Shown here: positions 1-7,964 of the stretch, piece by piece
Numbering within the stretch: the first letter of the stretch is position 1
Layout: each line of letters starts with the position of its first letter
NCBI RefSeq assembly: GCF_900187265.1
Contig: NZ_LT906450.1
Location: 1,355,444 to 1,419,443 of the forward strand
Direction of reading: 5' to 3'
From: Rhodococcus rhodochrous
GTDB taxonomy: Bacteria > Actinomycetota > Actinomycetes > Mycobacteriales > Mycobacteriaceae
DNA length: 64,000 nucleotides
Notes under the pieces: generated by a model
What the model saw: the letters and a program-made list of their open reading frames with translations, nothing else
Database searches by the model: none
Told to the model about the DNA's origin: nothing
Translations under genes and position numbers: made by a program

Positions 1-150
1 ACGGGGGATCGGAGCCATGCCGTCGGGCAGTGGGAGCACCGGCGTCGACGACGACAACGGTGCGGTCAAGTCGAGTACCCGAATGTCGGAGCGAGCCAAC
101 GAAAGCGCTACAGCGGCCAGTGCGCTCGGGGAAGTGGACGAGAAGCTCAT
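1..150 (-). CDS. cyclase-family protein (kynurenine formamidase-like), 5' fragment
   Basis: This gene reads off the left edge of the window; 50 N-terminal codons are visible, from an ATG at 150-148. Residues 25-43 read as a VLDLTAPLSSSTPVLPLP segment, the N-terminal signature of the PF04199 cyclase/metal-dependent hydrolase family (kynurenine formamidase, isatin hydrolase and similar ring-opening amidases), which normally begins with a DLT(H/A)PL-x5-P stretch. It is divergent from the LysR gene at 268, the usual layout for a LysR regulator and its target. The Shine-Dalgarno sequence is weak. The family call rests on one motif; substrate unknown. Confidence 0.65.
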   Translation of the reverse strand, partial: MSFSSTSPSALAAVALSLARSDIRVLDLTAPLSSSTPVLPLPDGMAPIPR

Positions 151-202
151 GGACTGATCATGCGAGAGGAACCAGAGCAAAACCAATGCTAAAGTGCGTT
201 CC

Positions 203-251
203 GGTATATCCAGGATGTAATACCGATCACACAATGTTTCGCCAATGTTTC
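203..251. promoter_or_regulatory. candidate LysR operator between the divergent cyclase and LysR genes
   Basis: The 117-bp divergent intergenic region holds a perfect inverted repeat GGTAT-N12-ATACC (203-224), which fits the T-N11-A dyad bound by LysR-type regulators. It is followed by two direct copies of CAATGTTTC (232-240 and 243-251), 11 bp apart, i.e. about one helical turn and on the same face. The position 20-65 bp before the LysR start suits autoregulation plus activation of the divergent gene. No experimental support. Confidence 0.5.
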
Positions 252-267
252 AGAGGAATGACAAGGG

Positions 268-1230
268 ATGAATCCGCAACGCATGTTCGACGGGCGCCTC
301 AAGATTCGGCACTTGATTCTCCTGACGACGCTGGCCGATGAGGGCAGTATGGTTCGTGCGGCGGAGGTCCTCCGCGTCACTCAACCCGCCATCACCCGTG
401 CCGTACGTGAGGCCGAAGATGTACTGTCGGCGACGCTCTTCGAACGAAAGCCGCGAGGGATGGCGCCGACAGAGTTCGGCGAGATATTCCTCGAGAGCGC
501 GCGGACGGCTTTGAACTCGCTGCGCGCCGCCGCCGAGAGCATCGACGAGATGCAACGAGTCGGTGTGCGCCCGGTACGGGTGGGTACCAATCTGGCCGGT
601 GCGTACTCGTTGTTGCCGCAGGCCCTTGTGGCACTCAAACGTGATCACCCCAAGTTGTCGGTTTCGGTCATCGAGGAATTGCCGGAAGATCTGGCTACCT
701 GTCTCGCGCGGGACGAGATCGACCTGGTCGTGGGTCGGCTCGACCCGCAGGGGTACAGCACTGCCACCCACAGCATTCGCCTGTACGACGAACCCGTTCG
801 TGCAGTGGTGAGGCGAGGGCACCCCGCGGCCGATCTCGAGAATCCCGATATTCGCGACTTGCTGGATTATCCGTGGATCCTGCCGGCTCGGCCGACCCAA
901 CTACGGCATGAACTGGACGAACTGTTCGCACGCGAAGGGCTGGGCTTGCCTCAGAACATCATCGAGTGCTCGACGATTCTCACCCTTCGCCCGATTCTGA
1001 TCAGTACCGATGCGATCGCGCCGCTACCGATGTTGATCGGGGCGCGCGACGAACACCTCACGCTACTGCCGACCTCTCTCGCGACTGTTCCGCGCTCGAT
1101 CGGTATCACCATGCCTTCGGATCGCTCATTGAGTGCCAGCGCGCGGAGCTTGATCGATGTATTGATCAGCACAGCAAGGACTATCGCCCGAGACAACGTT
1201 CTCGATGTCAACCGAGTGCTCTCGGCCTGA
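268..1230 (+). CDS. LysR-family transcriptional regulator
   Basis: A 320-aa LysR-type regulator. Residues about 10-70 form the winged HTH, with the typical LysR recognition segment (SMVRAAEVLRVTQPAITRAV) followed by LFER. The rest is a LysR substrate-binding domain (about 95-300) with the usual VRVGTN strand start. Length is normal for the family. The ATG at 268 follows a GAGG-like element (252-256). It is divergent from the cyclase-family gene at 150 and probably controls it; the downstream permease at 1577 has its own 346-bp upstream region. The effector is unknown, but the neighbourhood suggests an N-heterocycle intermediate. Confidence 0.9.
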   Translation: MNPQRMFDGRLKIRHLILLTTLADEGSMVRAAEVLRVTQPAITRAVREAEDVLSATLFERKPRGMAPTEFGEIFLESARTALNSLRAAAESIDEMQRVGVRPVRVGTNLAGAYSLLPQALVALKRDHPKLSVSVIEELPEDLATCLARDEIDLVVGRLDPQGYSTATHSIRLYDEPVRAVVRRGHPAADLENPDIRDLLDYPWILPARPTQLRHELDELFAREGLGLPQNIIECSTILTLRPILISTDAIAPLPMLIGARDEHLTLLPTSLATVPRSIGITMPSDRSLSASARSLIDVLISTARTIARDNVLDVNRVLSA

Positions 1231-1526
1231 GGGCATGATCGAGGGTCTCTGCTTGTTCCGATCCCGTCGTGACTTCCCGTGGTGCAACTCGCGGAGGCCT
1301 GTGGATGTCCGCGATACCGGATCGGTGAGGTGCGGGTGCGTGGCGCTCACCGAACACAGTGATCCGGGCCATGATGAGGTCGGAACCATGACCCGCACGG
1401 TAGAGGGACGCGACCGCAAGGATGACGTCGGCTTCAGGCGTTCGTAGCGACGGCATGCCGGCGTGGTGAGCGGTTCCTTACCCGCACGAAACACGATGAC
1501 TCGAGCCCGAAAACTTCGGCCCCCAA

Positions 1527-1550
1527 GCTGTATCCGGCACCGTATACAGC
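1527..1550. promoter_or_regulatory. candidate operator upstream of the nucleobase permease
   Basis: The 346-bp gap 1231-1576 holds no convincing gene. Its clearest structure is a perfect 7-bp inverted repeat, GCTGTAT-N10-ATACAGC, ending 26 bp before the permease start. Size and symmetry fit a dimeric HTH regulator (GntR, XRE or PucR type). Placement close to the start codon suggests repression. Which of the regulators in the window uses it cannot be told. Confidence 0.5.
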
Positions 1551-1576
1551 ACTGCATCCGAAATGGGAGCGATCAC

Positions 1577-2971
1577 ATGACCTCACCGCACCCCGTCGAC
1601 GCGCGACTACCGTTCCTCCGGCAGTTCGCGTTCGGCCTCCAGCATGTCCTGATCATGTACACCGGATGCATCACCGTTCCGCTGGTCTTCGGCGCGGCCG
1701 TCGGACTCGACCGCGACACCATCGCGATGCTCATCAGCGCCGACCTGCTGATCGCCGGTCTGATCACCATCGTCCAGAGCCTCGGTGTCGGCAAACTCGT
1801 CGGTGTCCGCCTACCCATCGTCTGCGGTGCGACCTTCGCCGGCCTGACGCCGATGATCCTCATCGCGAAGGAATACGGCCTGCAGGCCGTCTACGGCTCC
1901 ATGCTGATCGGCGGCATCGTCGGTCTCGCCCTGGCCTGGCCGTTCGCCAGGATCATCCGGTTCTTCCCGCCGCTCGTCACCGGTGTCGTTCTCACCGTCG
2001 TCGGGATCTCGCTCATCGGCGTGGCAGGCGGGCTGATCGTCGGCACCGACCCGTCGTCGCCCACCTTCGCCTCGCCCACCAACATCGCCCTGGCCGTGCT
2101 CGTGATCGTCGTCGCCGTCGCCTTCCTGTGCCTCGGGCGTGGCATCTGGGCCCAGCTCGGAGTGTTGATCGCCCTTGCCGTCGGCACGGTCGTCGCGGTT
2201 CCGCTCGGCCTGATCGACCTCGGCGGCGTGGCGGGCTCGTCGTGGGTGGGTCTGCCCGCCCCCTTCCACTTCGGCGCTCCCGAATTTCCGATCACCGCCG
2301 TCGTCGCCATGAGCATCGTCATGGCCGTGGTCTTCGCCGAATCCACCGCGAGCATGCTCGCCGTCGCCGAGATCACCGGTAAGCGCGTCAGCAAGGGCGA
2401 CATCGCCCGCGGACTCGCCGGTGACGGAGCGTCCGCTGTGCTCGCGGGTGTCTTCAACGCCTTCGTCGACACCGTCTTCACCCAGAACGTCGGTGCGGTG
2501 GCCACCACCCGTGTGTACAGCCGCTACGTCACCGCCACGTCGGGTGCGATCCTCGTGGTCCTCGGCGCGCTGCCGAAGGTGAGCTCGGTGGTCGCGGCGC
2601 TGCCGAAGCCGGTGGTCGGCGGTGTCGGCCTGATCCTGTTCGCCACCGTCGCCCTCGTAGGCATCAATACGCTGCGCTCGGTGGACCTGTCCGACCGCAT
2701 CAACTCCACGATCGCCGCCGTCGCAGTGGGTGTGGGTCTGCTGCCCGAACTCGCCGAGGGCATGTTCGAGCGCTTCCCGTCCGCCGCGCAGATCCTGCTC
2801 GGCAGCGGCATCACCCTCGCCGCGATCGCGGCGTTCTCGTTGAACCTGCTGTTCAACCACACTCGTCTCGGGACACTGGCTCGCGCGTCCCGGTCCGGCA
2901 CACCGGCCCCCGTCACCTCGGCCGGTACCACCTCTCCCCACGGAGTTGCCCATGAACCAGTCGCCGTCTGA
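1577..2971 (+). CDS. NCS2-family nucleobase (uracil/xanthine/urate-type) permease
   Basis: A 464-aa polytopic membrane protein of the nucleobase:cation symporter-2 family (UraA, PbuX, UacT relatives). It begins near FLRQFAFGLQHVLIMYTG, the conserved N-terminal NCS2 segment ending in QH. About 12-14 hydrophobic segments follow. The TM8 region carries the AESTASM stretch where the family has its substrate-binding acidic residue, and TM10 has FTQNVGAV (family NxG motif). The ATG at 1577 is preferred over a longer reading from 1463 because it follows GGGAGC and begins at the family N-terminus. It overlaps the next gene by 20 bp, suggesting co-transcription. Within the purine region a purine substrate is likely, but uracil cannot be excluded. 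Confidence 0.9.
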   Translation: MTSPHPVDARLPFLRQFAFGLQHVLIMYTGCITVPLVFGAAVGLDRDTIAMLISADLLIAGLITIVQSLGVGKLVGVRLPIVCGATFAGLTPMILIAKEYGLQAVYGSMLIGGIVGLALAWPFARIIRFFPPLVTGVVLTVVGISLIGVAGGLIVGTDPSSPTFASPTNIALAVLVIVVAVAFLCLGRGIWAQLGVLIALAVGTVVAVPLGLIDLGGVAGSSWVGLPAPFHFGAPEFPITAVVAMSIVMAVVFAESTASMLAVAEITGKRVSKGDIARGLAGDGASAVLAGVFNAFVDTVFTQNVGAVATTRVYSRYVTATSGAILVVLGALPKVSSVVAALPKPVVGGVGLILFATVALVGINTLRSVDLSDRINSTIAAVAVGVGLLPELAEGMFERFPSAAQILLGSGITLAAIAAFSLNLLFNHTRLGTLARASRSGTPAPVTSAGTTSPHGVAHEPVAV

Positions 2972-4007
2972 CGCCTTCGTCGTTCCCGCCGTCGACATCG
3001 GCCCGTACGTCCGGGCCGGCGAGGAAGCCGAACGCGCTCGTGTCGCCCGTGAGATCGACGAAGCCTGCAGCCGTGTGGGATTCGTCCAGATCCTCGGACA
3101 CGGCATCCCCGATCCGGTGGTCGACGGCCTCGCCGCCGCCCTCGACGACTTCTTCGGTCTGCCGATGGACGACAAGCAGCAGTACCGGGTGGTCGGCGCG
3201 AACCGCGGATACAGCCCGCCGAAGAGCGAGTCGCTGAGCCTGAGCCTCGGCGTCGAATCCGCCAGCCGTATGAACGATTTCTTCGAGGCATACAACGTCG
3301 GCGTGGAGGCCCGGTCGTTCCCCCACCTGGACCTGTCGGAGGACGACTACGGAATCAACGTCTGGCCCGACGTCCCCGGCTTCGAGGACCGCGTGCAGAC
3401 CTATTTCACCGAGGCCTCGCGGGTCGCGCGGACCCTCACCCGGATCTTCGCCGACGCACTCGGGCAGGCCCCCGACTACTTCGAACGGCTCACCGACCAC
3501 TCGATCGACGTGCTGCGCATGAACAACTACGCGCTGCCCGAGGGCACCGTCGACCTCGACGGCGACCTCACCGGCATGGGCGAGCACACCGACTTCGGGA
3601 TCGTCACCGTGCTGTGGGCCGACCGGGTCGCAGGGCTGCAGGTGCTCGGCTCCGACGGCATCTGGCACGACGTCGAACCGCTGCCCGGAGCCCTACTGGT
3701 CAATCTCGGTGATCTCACCGCCCGCATCACCGACGACCGGTGGATGTCGACGCTGCACCGCGTGAAGCCGCCGATCGTCGACGGCAGGATCCGGCGCCGT
3801 CGTTCGGTGGCGTTCTTCCACGACGGCAACGTCGACGCGGTGGTCTCCACCCTGCCCGAATATGCGGGCCCGGAACCCTACGAACCCATCCTGATCCGCG
3901 ACCACATCAAGGCGAAGCTCGCCGGGTCGCGGCACGGCAAGGCCAACACCGCCGCAGTACGGGAAGCCGCCCGTGTGCTGGCGGCGACGGGGGAGAACCG
4001 CGCGTGA
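2952..4007 (+). CDS. 2-oxoglutarate/Fe(II)-dependent dioxygenase, isopenicillin N synthase family
   Basis: A 351-aa non-heme iron oxygenase. The N-terminal DIOX_N domain (about 10-130) includes the CSRVGFVQILGHGI stretch. The C-terminal 2OG-Fe(II) domain has the iron ligands HTD (in GEHTDFG) and a distal His (TLHRV), with the 2OG-anchoring Arg-x-Ser in RRSVAFF. It probably hydroxylates a small molecule with 2OG and O2; fungal thymine-7-hydroxylase and xanthine dioxygenases are known 2OG nucleobase enzymes, but orthology is not claimed. The ATG at 2952 follows GGAG and lies inside the permease 3' end; its stop overlaps the hydrolase start (GTGA). The permease-oxygenase-hydrolase trio looks like one uptake-and-breakdown operon. 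Confidence 0.85.
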   Translation: MNQSPSDAFVVPAVDIGPYVRAGEEAERARVAREIDEACSRVGFVQILGHGIPDPVVDGLAAALDDFFGLPMDDKQQYRVVGANRGYSPPKSESLSLSLGVESASRMNDFFEAYNVGVEARSFPHLDLSEDDYGINVWPDVPGFEDRVQTYFTEASRVARTLTRIFADALGQAPDYFERLTDHSIDVLRMNNYALPEGTVDLDGDLTGMGEHTDFGIVTVLWADRVAGLQVLGSDGIWHDVEPLPGALLVNLGDLTARITDDRWMSTLHRVKPPIVDGRIRRRRSVAFFHDGNVDAVVSTLPEYAGPEPYEPILIRDHIKAKLAGSRHGKANTAAVREAARVLAATGENRA

Positions 4008-4741
4008 GTCATATCGTGCTCGTGCACGGCGCCTGGGCCGGAAGCTGGGTGTGGGACACGCTGCTCGAACCGCTCCGCCGGGCCGGGCACGTCCCACACC
4101 CGCTCGCGCTTCCCGGTGTCGGATCATGGGGCGCCGACGACGTGACGCTCGACGACGTCGCCGCGGTCGTGGCCGACCACGTTGCCGGACTGGATGGCCC
4201 GGTGATCCTCGTCGGTCATTCCGGTGGCGGCATCGTCGTCACGCAGGTCGCGGAGATGCTGCCGGAGCGCGTCGCCAGGGTCGCCTACGTGGCGGGGATG
4301 ATGCTTCCGTCCGGGGCCGACTTCGGGATGCTGTGCGACGGCATCGGTCTCGACGCGCCGGTGGGCATTTCGCGCTGGCTCGAACCCACCGAGGACGGTC
4401 GCGGGACGGTCGTGCCCCCGGAGGCCGGCGCGGCGGTGTTCTTCCACGAGGCGGATTCGACCGACGCGATCGGAGCCGCACGCCGACTCGTGCCACAACT
4501 CGAAACCGCCCGGCTCATGGCACCCACCTGGACGCCGGAACGATTCGGCAGCCTGCCACGCCTGTACATCGAAGCGACACTGGATCGTTCGGTTCCGCTC
4601 GTCACCCAGCGGGAGATGCAACGCCTCACCCCGGGTGCGCAGGTCGTGTCGCTCGAGTCCGACCACGCACCACAGCTGTCCGCCCGCGACGACCTCGCGG
4701 CGGCGCTGGTGGAGTGGTGCGCGGAGCGCGTCCGAACATAG
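4004..4741 (+). CDS. alpha/beta hydrolase (esterase-like)
   Basis: A 245-aa alpha/beta hydrolase. It has the oxyanion HGAW motif near residue 9, the nucleophile elbow GHSGGG near residue 70 and a C-terminal catalytic His in SDHAPQLS. The overall pattern resembles plant methyl-esterase/salicylate-esterase-like and bacterial carboxylesterase proteins. The GTG start (4004) overlaps the oxygenase stop as GTGA, behind GGGAGAA, so translation is coupled. It may hydrolyse the product of the preceding dioxygenase; substrate unknown. Confidence 0.85.
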   Translation: MSHIVLVHGAWAGSWVWDTLLEPLRRAGHVPHPLALPGVGSWGADDVTLDDVAAVVADHVAGLDGPVILVGHSGGGIVVTQVAEMLPERVARVAYVAGMMLPSGADFGMLCDGIGLDAPVGISRWLEPTEDGRGTVVPPEAGAAVFFHEADSTDAIGAARRLVPQLETARLMAPTWTPERFGSLPRLYIEATLDRSVPLVTQREMQRLTPGAQVVSLESDHAPQLSARDDLAAALVEWCAERVRT

Positions 4742-4753
4742 GCCGGATCTGTC

Positions 4754-4815
4754 GAACGAGACCGACGTCGTGTGCGAAATCCGTCGGGAAATCGCACACA
4801 ACGTCGGTCTCGTTC
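4754..4815. terminator. long hairpin, bidirectional terminator; copy 1 of a repeated palindrome
   Basis: A 24-bp stem with one C-A mismatch (arms 4754-4777 and 4792-4815) fills the gap between the convergent hydrolase and BMP lipoprotein genes. Its position suits a bidirectional terminator. The 30 central bases (4771-4800) are 28/30 identical to the centre of the hairpin at 18158-18205, while the outer arms differ and are each self-complementary, so this is a repeated element rather than a chance hairpin. Confidence 0.75.
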
Positions 4816-4837
4816 GGCCTATCGGATGGTCTCGGGG

Positions 4838-5860
4838 TCAGTCGCCGCCCTTGTACTCGACCTCGAACTCACCGGCCATGATCTTCTCGCGGTACTCCTC
4901 GAACAGCGCCATCGCCTCGGGCGAGATCTTGTCGACGAAGGCCGGATTGATGACCACGTCCAGACCGCCCTCGGTGATGTCCACCTCGTAGTACTTCGCC
5001 GGGTCGACGTTGCCGGCCTCGACGTCGGCGATCATCGCGCGGAGGACCTCGTCGAGATTCCACACGACGGATGAGACGACGTTCTCGGGTGCCAGCGGGG
5101 TCTGATCCATCGTGTAGCCGGCGACGCCGACACCACGCTGCTTGGCACCCTCGATGGTGGCCGCGTCGACGCCGCACGTGGAGAACTGGTCGGCGCCCTG
5201 GTCGACGAGGGCGTTGACGGCCTCGAGAGTCTGGGCCGCCGCGTCGGACCATCCGCCGATGTAGGACGGACGCAACTGGATCTCGCCGGGGCCCTTGTAG
5301 GTCAGGCGGGCACCGTCGGCGAACGCCTCGATCTGGGCCTTGCACACCGGGATCTCGAAACCGGCGGTGCCGGCGAGGATGCCGGTCTTCGTCAGGTCGC
5401 CGGCGAGGATGCCGGTAAGAAATGAACCCTGGTAGAACGGCTGGCTGTAGTCGGCGAGGTTGGCGGTGATGTCGCCGAAGCCGCCGGGATAGGCGAACAG
5501 CACGTCGGGGTAGTCGGCGATGATGCCCTTGATGGGTTCGCCGTAGTTGAACGAGTGGCCGACGATGAGCTCGTTGCCGTCCTCCGCGAGATCGGTGACG
5601 ATCTGGGCGATCTGCTCCGAGGTCGCGCCCGAATCCTGCTGCACGACCGTCAGATCGATGAGGCCTTCCACTTCGAGCTTCTCGGCGCCCTCGACCATGC
5701 CCTGATTCCAGCCGACGTCGTTGACCGGACCCGAAGTGATGATCGCGGCCTTGACGACCCCGTCGGCCGAGCCGCTCCCACCGGAGTCGGAACTCGAACA
5801 CCCGGTCACGGCGGCTCCGACGACGGCGGCGGCCGCCACAGCGGTACCCAATTTCTTCAC
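4838..5860 (-). CDS. BMP-family nucleoside-binding lipoprotein of ABC transporter
   Basis: A 340-aa solute-binding lipoprotein. The signal peptide ends in a lipobox V-T-G-C with the lipidated Cys at residue 21, followed by a Ser/Gly linker. The mature part is a BMP/PnrA-type periplasmic-binding domain, starting with the family strand KAAIITSGPVNDVGWNQ. BMP proteins bind purine and other nucleosides. The GTG start (5858-5860) follows GAGGAG; a much longer upstream reading ignores this site and the signal peptide. It is last in the minus-strand order ATPase-permease-permease-binding protein, after a small hairpin. Confidence 0.9.
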   Translation of the reverse strand: MKKLGTAVAAAAVVGAAVTGCSSSDSGGSGSADGVVKAAIITSGPVNDVGWNQGMVEGAEKLEVEGLIDLTVVQQDSGATSEQIAQIVTDLAEDGNELIVGHSFNYGEPIKGIIADYPDVLFAYPGGFGDITANLADYSQPFYQGSFLTGILAGDLTKTGILAGTAGFEIPVCKAQIEAFADGARLTYKGPGEIQLRPSYIGGWSDAAAQTLEAVNALVDQGADQFSTCGVDAATIEGAKQRGVGVAGYTMDQTPLAPENVVSSVVWNLDEVLRAMIADVEAGNVDPAKYYEVDITEGGLDVVINPAFVDKISPEAMALFEEYREKIMAGEFEVEYKGGD

Positions 5861-5882
5861 GTGGTTCTCCTCGGGGAAGGGA

Positions 5883-5932
5883 GGGCTCGCGACTACGAGC
5901 CCCATGACTGACGGGAAAGCTGACGGGAAAGC
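5883..5932 (-). other. intercistronic hairpin and 12-bp tandem duplication
   Basis: Between the permease stop and the BMP lipoprotein start lie a perfect hairpin (GGGCTCG at 5883-5889 with CGAGCCC at 5896-5902) and two back-to-back copies of TGACGGGAAAGC (5909-5920, 5921-5932). Hairpins before binding-protein genes often protect or partly insulate that part of the transcript, allowing more binding protein than permease. That role is inferred. Confidence 0.5.
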
Positions 5933-6894
5933 TATTTCGCGGGGACGAACGGGACGCCGAGCGCCTTCGGGGAATTGCTGCGCGAGAACCACACGGTGGT
6001 GGCGATGACCGCGAGCAGCGTCACGGCGTACGGCATGGCCTGGAACAGCTCGTACGGCACCGACGTGGCCTGCCCACCCGAGGCGGCCTGCACGCGCAAC
6101 TGGAAGGCGTCGACGAGACCGAACATGAAGCCACCGGCGATGGCGCCGAGCGGATTCCACCGCGCGAGGATGACGACACCGAGCGCGATCCAGCCGCGAC
6201 CACCGGTGATGCCGTCCTGGAAGAAACCCAGACCGTCGATGACGAGCGCGCCGGCCATGCCCGCTGCGGCCCCGGAGATCAGCAGCGTGCTCCACCGGGT
6301 GCGGGGGACGGAGACACCGACCGAGTCGGCGGCCTCGGGGCTCTCACCGGCCGCGCGGATCGACAGGCCGAAAGCCGTGCGGGTGAGTACCCACCACAGG
6401 ACGACGACCAGCGCGAGCGCGAGGTAGACGAGCGGCGACTGTGAGAACACGATCGGGCCGAGCGCCGGCAGGTCGGACAGCACCGGAAGATCGAGGGGCG
6501 TGGTGCCCTGGATGCGCGGCGGTGTGCCGGTCACGCCGAACACCTGCAGGTACAGGAAGGACGCGAGTCCGGTCCCGAGGATCACCACCGAGATGCCCGT
6601 GATGATCTGGTCGACGGCCATCGTGATCGTCAGATAGCCGACGATCGCGGCGATCACCAGGCCTGCAGCGGCACCGGTGGCGGCGCCGAGCATCGGTTGC
6701 CCGGTGTAGTACACCGTCACGAACGCGATGATCGCACCGACCATCATCTGCCCCTCGATGCCGAGGTTCATCAGCCCCGAGCGCTCGGCGAGGCACGCGC
6801 CGGCGGCGGCGAGGATGATCGGCACCGCCAGGCGCAGCGCGGCGGTGAACAGCGGGACGAGCGCACCGGCGCCCAGGACGTCGGACCAGTTCAT
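5932..6894 (-). CDS. nucleoside ABC transporter permease (second)
   Basis: A 320-aa permease of the BPD_transp_2 family (PF02653), with about 8-10 hydrophobic segments. The cytoplasmic loop AAGESPEAADSVGV is the EAA-like coupling motif, and the early NLGIEGQMMVGA segment is typical of YufQ/NupC-type nucleoside permeases. The ATG at 6892-6894 overlaps the preceding permease stop (ATGA). It pairs with the 6891-7964 permease as a heterodimeric channel for the BMP lipoprotein substrate. Confidence 0.9.
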   Translation of the reverse strand: MNWSDVLGAGALVPLFTAALRLAVPIILAAAGACLAERSGLMNLGIEGQMMVGAIIAFVTVYYTGQPMLGAATGAAAGLVIAAIVGYLTITMAVDQIITGISVVILGTGLASFLYLQVFGVTGTPPRIQGTTPLDLPVLSDLPALGPIVFSQSPLVYLALALVVVLWWVLTRTAFGLSIRAAGESPEAADSVGVSVPRTRWSTLLISGAAAGMAGALVIDGLGFFQDGITGGRGWIALGVVILARWNPLGAIAGGFMFGLVDAFQLRVQAASGGQATSVPYELFQAMPYAVTLLAVIATTVWFSRSNSPKALGVPFVPAK

Positions 6895-7964
6895 CGGGCA
6901 CGCTCCACGATTCGGTTGGCGAGCAGCACCGTCAGGATCATCACTGCCTGGACGACGGTGCCGATGGACGCGGGGATCTCCTGGGTACGCTGCACCGCCT
7001 GGCTGCCGAGGGTCAGCCCGGAAACCAGTGCCGCTGCGAGCACGATGCCGAACGGATTGCGACGCCCGAGCAGTGCCACCACGATCGCGGTGAACCCGAT
7101 CCCGGAGGAGATCGCCAGCGACAGTCGGAACTCGCTGCCCAGCAACATGATCGCTCCGGCGATACCGCCGAGTGCACCGCTGATCAGAGCGGAGGTGACC
7201 ACGGTGCGGGCGACGGAGATGCCGTTTGCCTCGGCGACGCTCGGGCTCTCACCGACGATCTGCGACGCGAAACCGAATCGGGTCGAACGCATGAGCCACC
7301 ACACCAGCGGCACCGCCGCGATCGCGACGAACACACCGATGTGGATGCGGGTGCCGGGAATCGTCGCGAGTGCGGCCCAGTCGGGGATGCGCTCGGACTC
7401 GGGGGTGAAACCGTTGGGGTTGGCGAGGGGTTTGCGCACCGCCCACGCCAATGTGTAGAAGACGAGGTAGTTGAGCATGAGCGACGAGATGATCTCGTTG
7501 ACCCCGAGCCGCGCCTTCAGCACGCCCGAGATGCCGCCGATGCACGCACCCGCGGCCGCGGCGGTGACGGCGACGATCGGGATCGCGATCCAGCTCGTCC
7601 CCAGCGGCATGCTCAGCACCACGGCCGTCGCGGTGATCGCGCCGACGTCGTAATGGCCCTGCGCGCCGATGGTGATGAAACCGGTGCGGTACGCGATCGC
7701 GTAGCCGAGACCCATGAGGACGAGCGGTGTCATGCCCGTGAGCAGGCGACCGAGCTGCGTGTCGCCGCCGAGTGCAGCGTCGAGCATTGTCGCGTAGGCC
7801 TGCCCCGGATCACCGCCCGCGAGGACGATGAGGATCCCACCCGCCGCGAGGCCGACGGCGACGGCGAGCAACGGCACCCCGATGGTGGTCGCGAGGCCCC
7901 GGATCCGCGACGCGGTGGGCGGCTCGGGTGGCGTCGTCACCGGTGGGCTGAGTGTGGCGGTCAT
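6891..7964 (-). CDS. nucleoside ABC transporter permease (first)
   Basis: A 357-aa BPD_transp_2 permease (YufP/NupB type), longer at its N-terminus than its partner. It has the GAQGHYDVGAI segment after the third membrane span and the coupling loop VGESPSVAEANGIS. The ATG at 7962-7964 is chosen because it overlaps the ATPase stop as ATGA and starts just before the first membrane span; a reading from 8159 lies inside the ATPase gene. Translationally coupled at both ends. Confidence 0.9.
   Translation of the reverse strand: MTATLSPPVTTPPEPPTASRIRGLATTIGVPLLAVAVGLAAGGILIVLAGGDPGQAYATMLDAALGGDTQLGRLLTGMTPLVLMGLGYAIAYRTGFITIGAQGHYDVGAITATAVVLSMPLGTSWIAIPIVAVTAAAAGACIGGISGVLKARLGVNEIISSLMLNYLVFYTLAWAVRKPLANPNGFTPESERIPDWAALATIPGTRIHIGVFVAIAAVPLVWWLMRSTRFGFASQIVGESPSVAEANGISVARTVVTSALISGALGGIAGAIMLLGSEFRLSLAISSGIGFTAIVVALLGRRNPFGIVLAAALVSGLTLGSQAVQRTQEIPASIGTVVQAVMILTVLLANRIVERAR

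Noticed and set aside
30-341. 103-codon plus-strand frame overlapping the LysR start
   Set aside because: It overlaps both the cyclase-family fragment and the LysR gene, has no ribosome-binding site and no recognisable motif.
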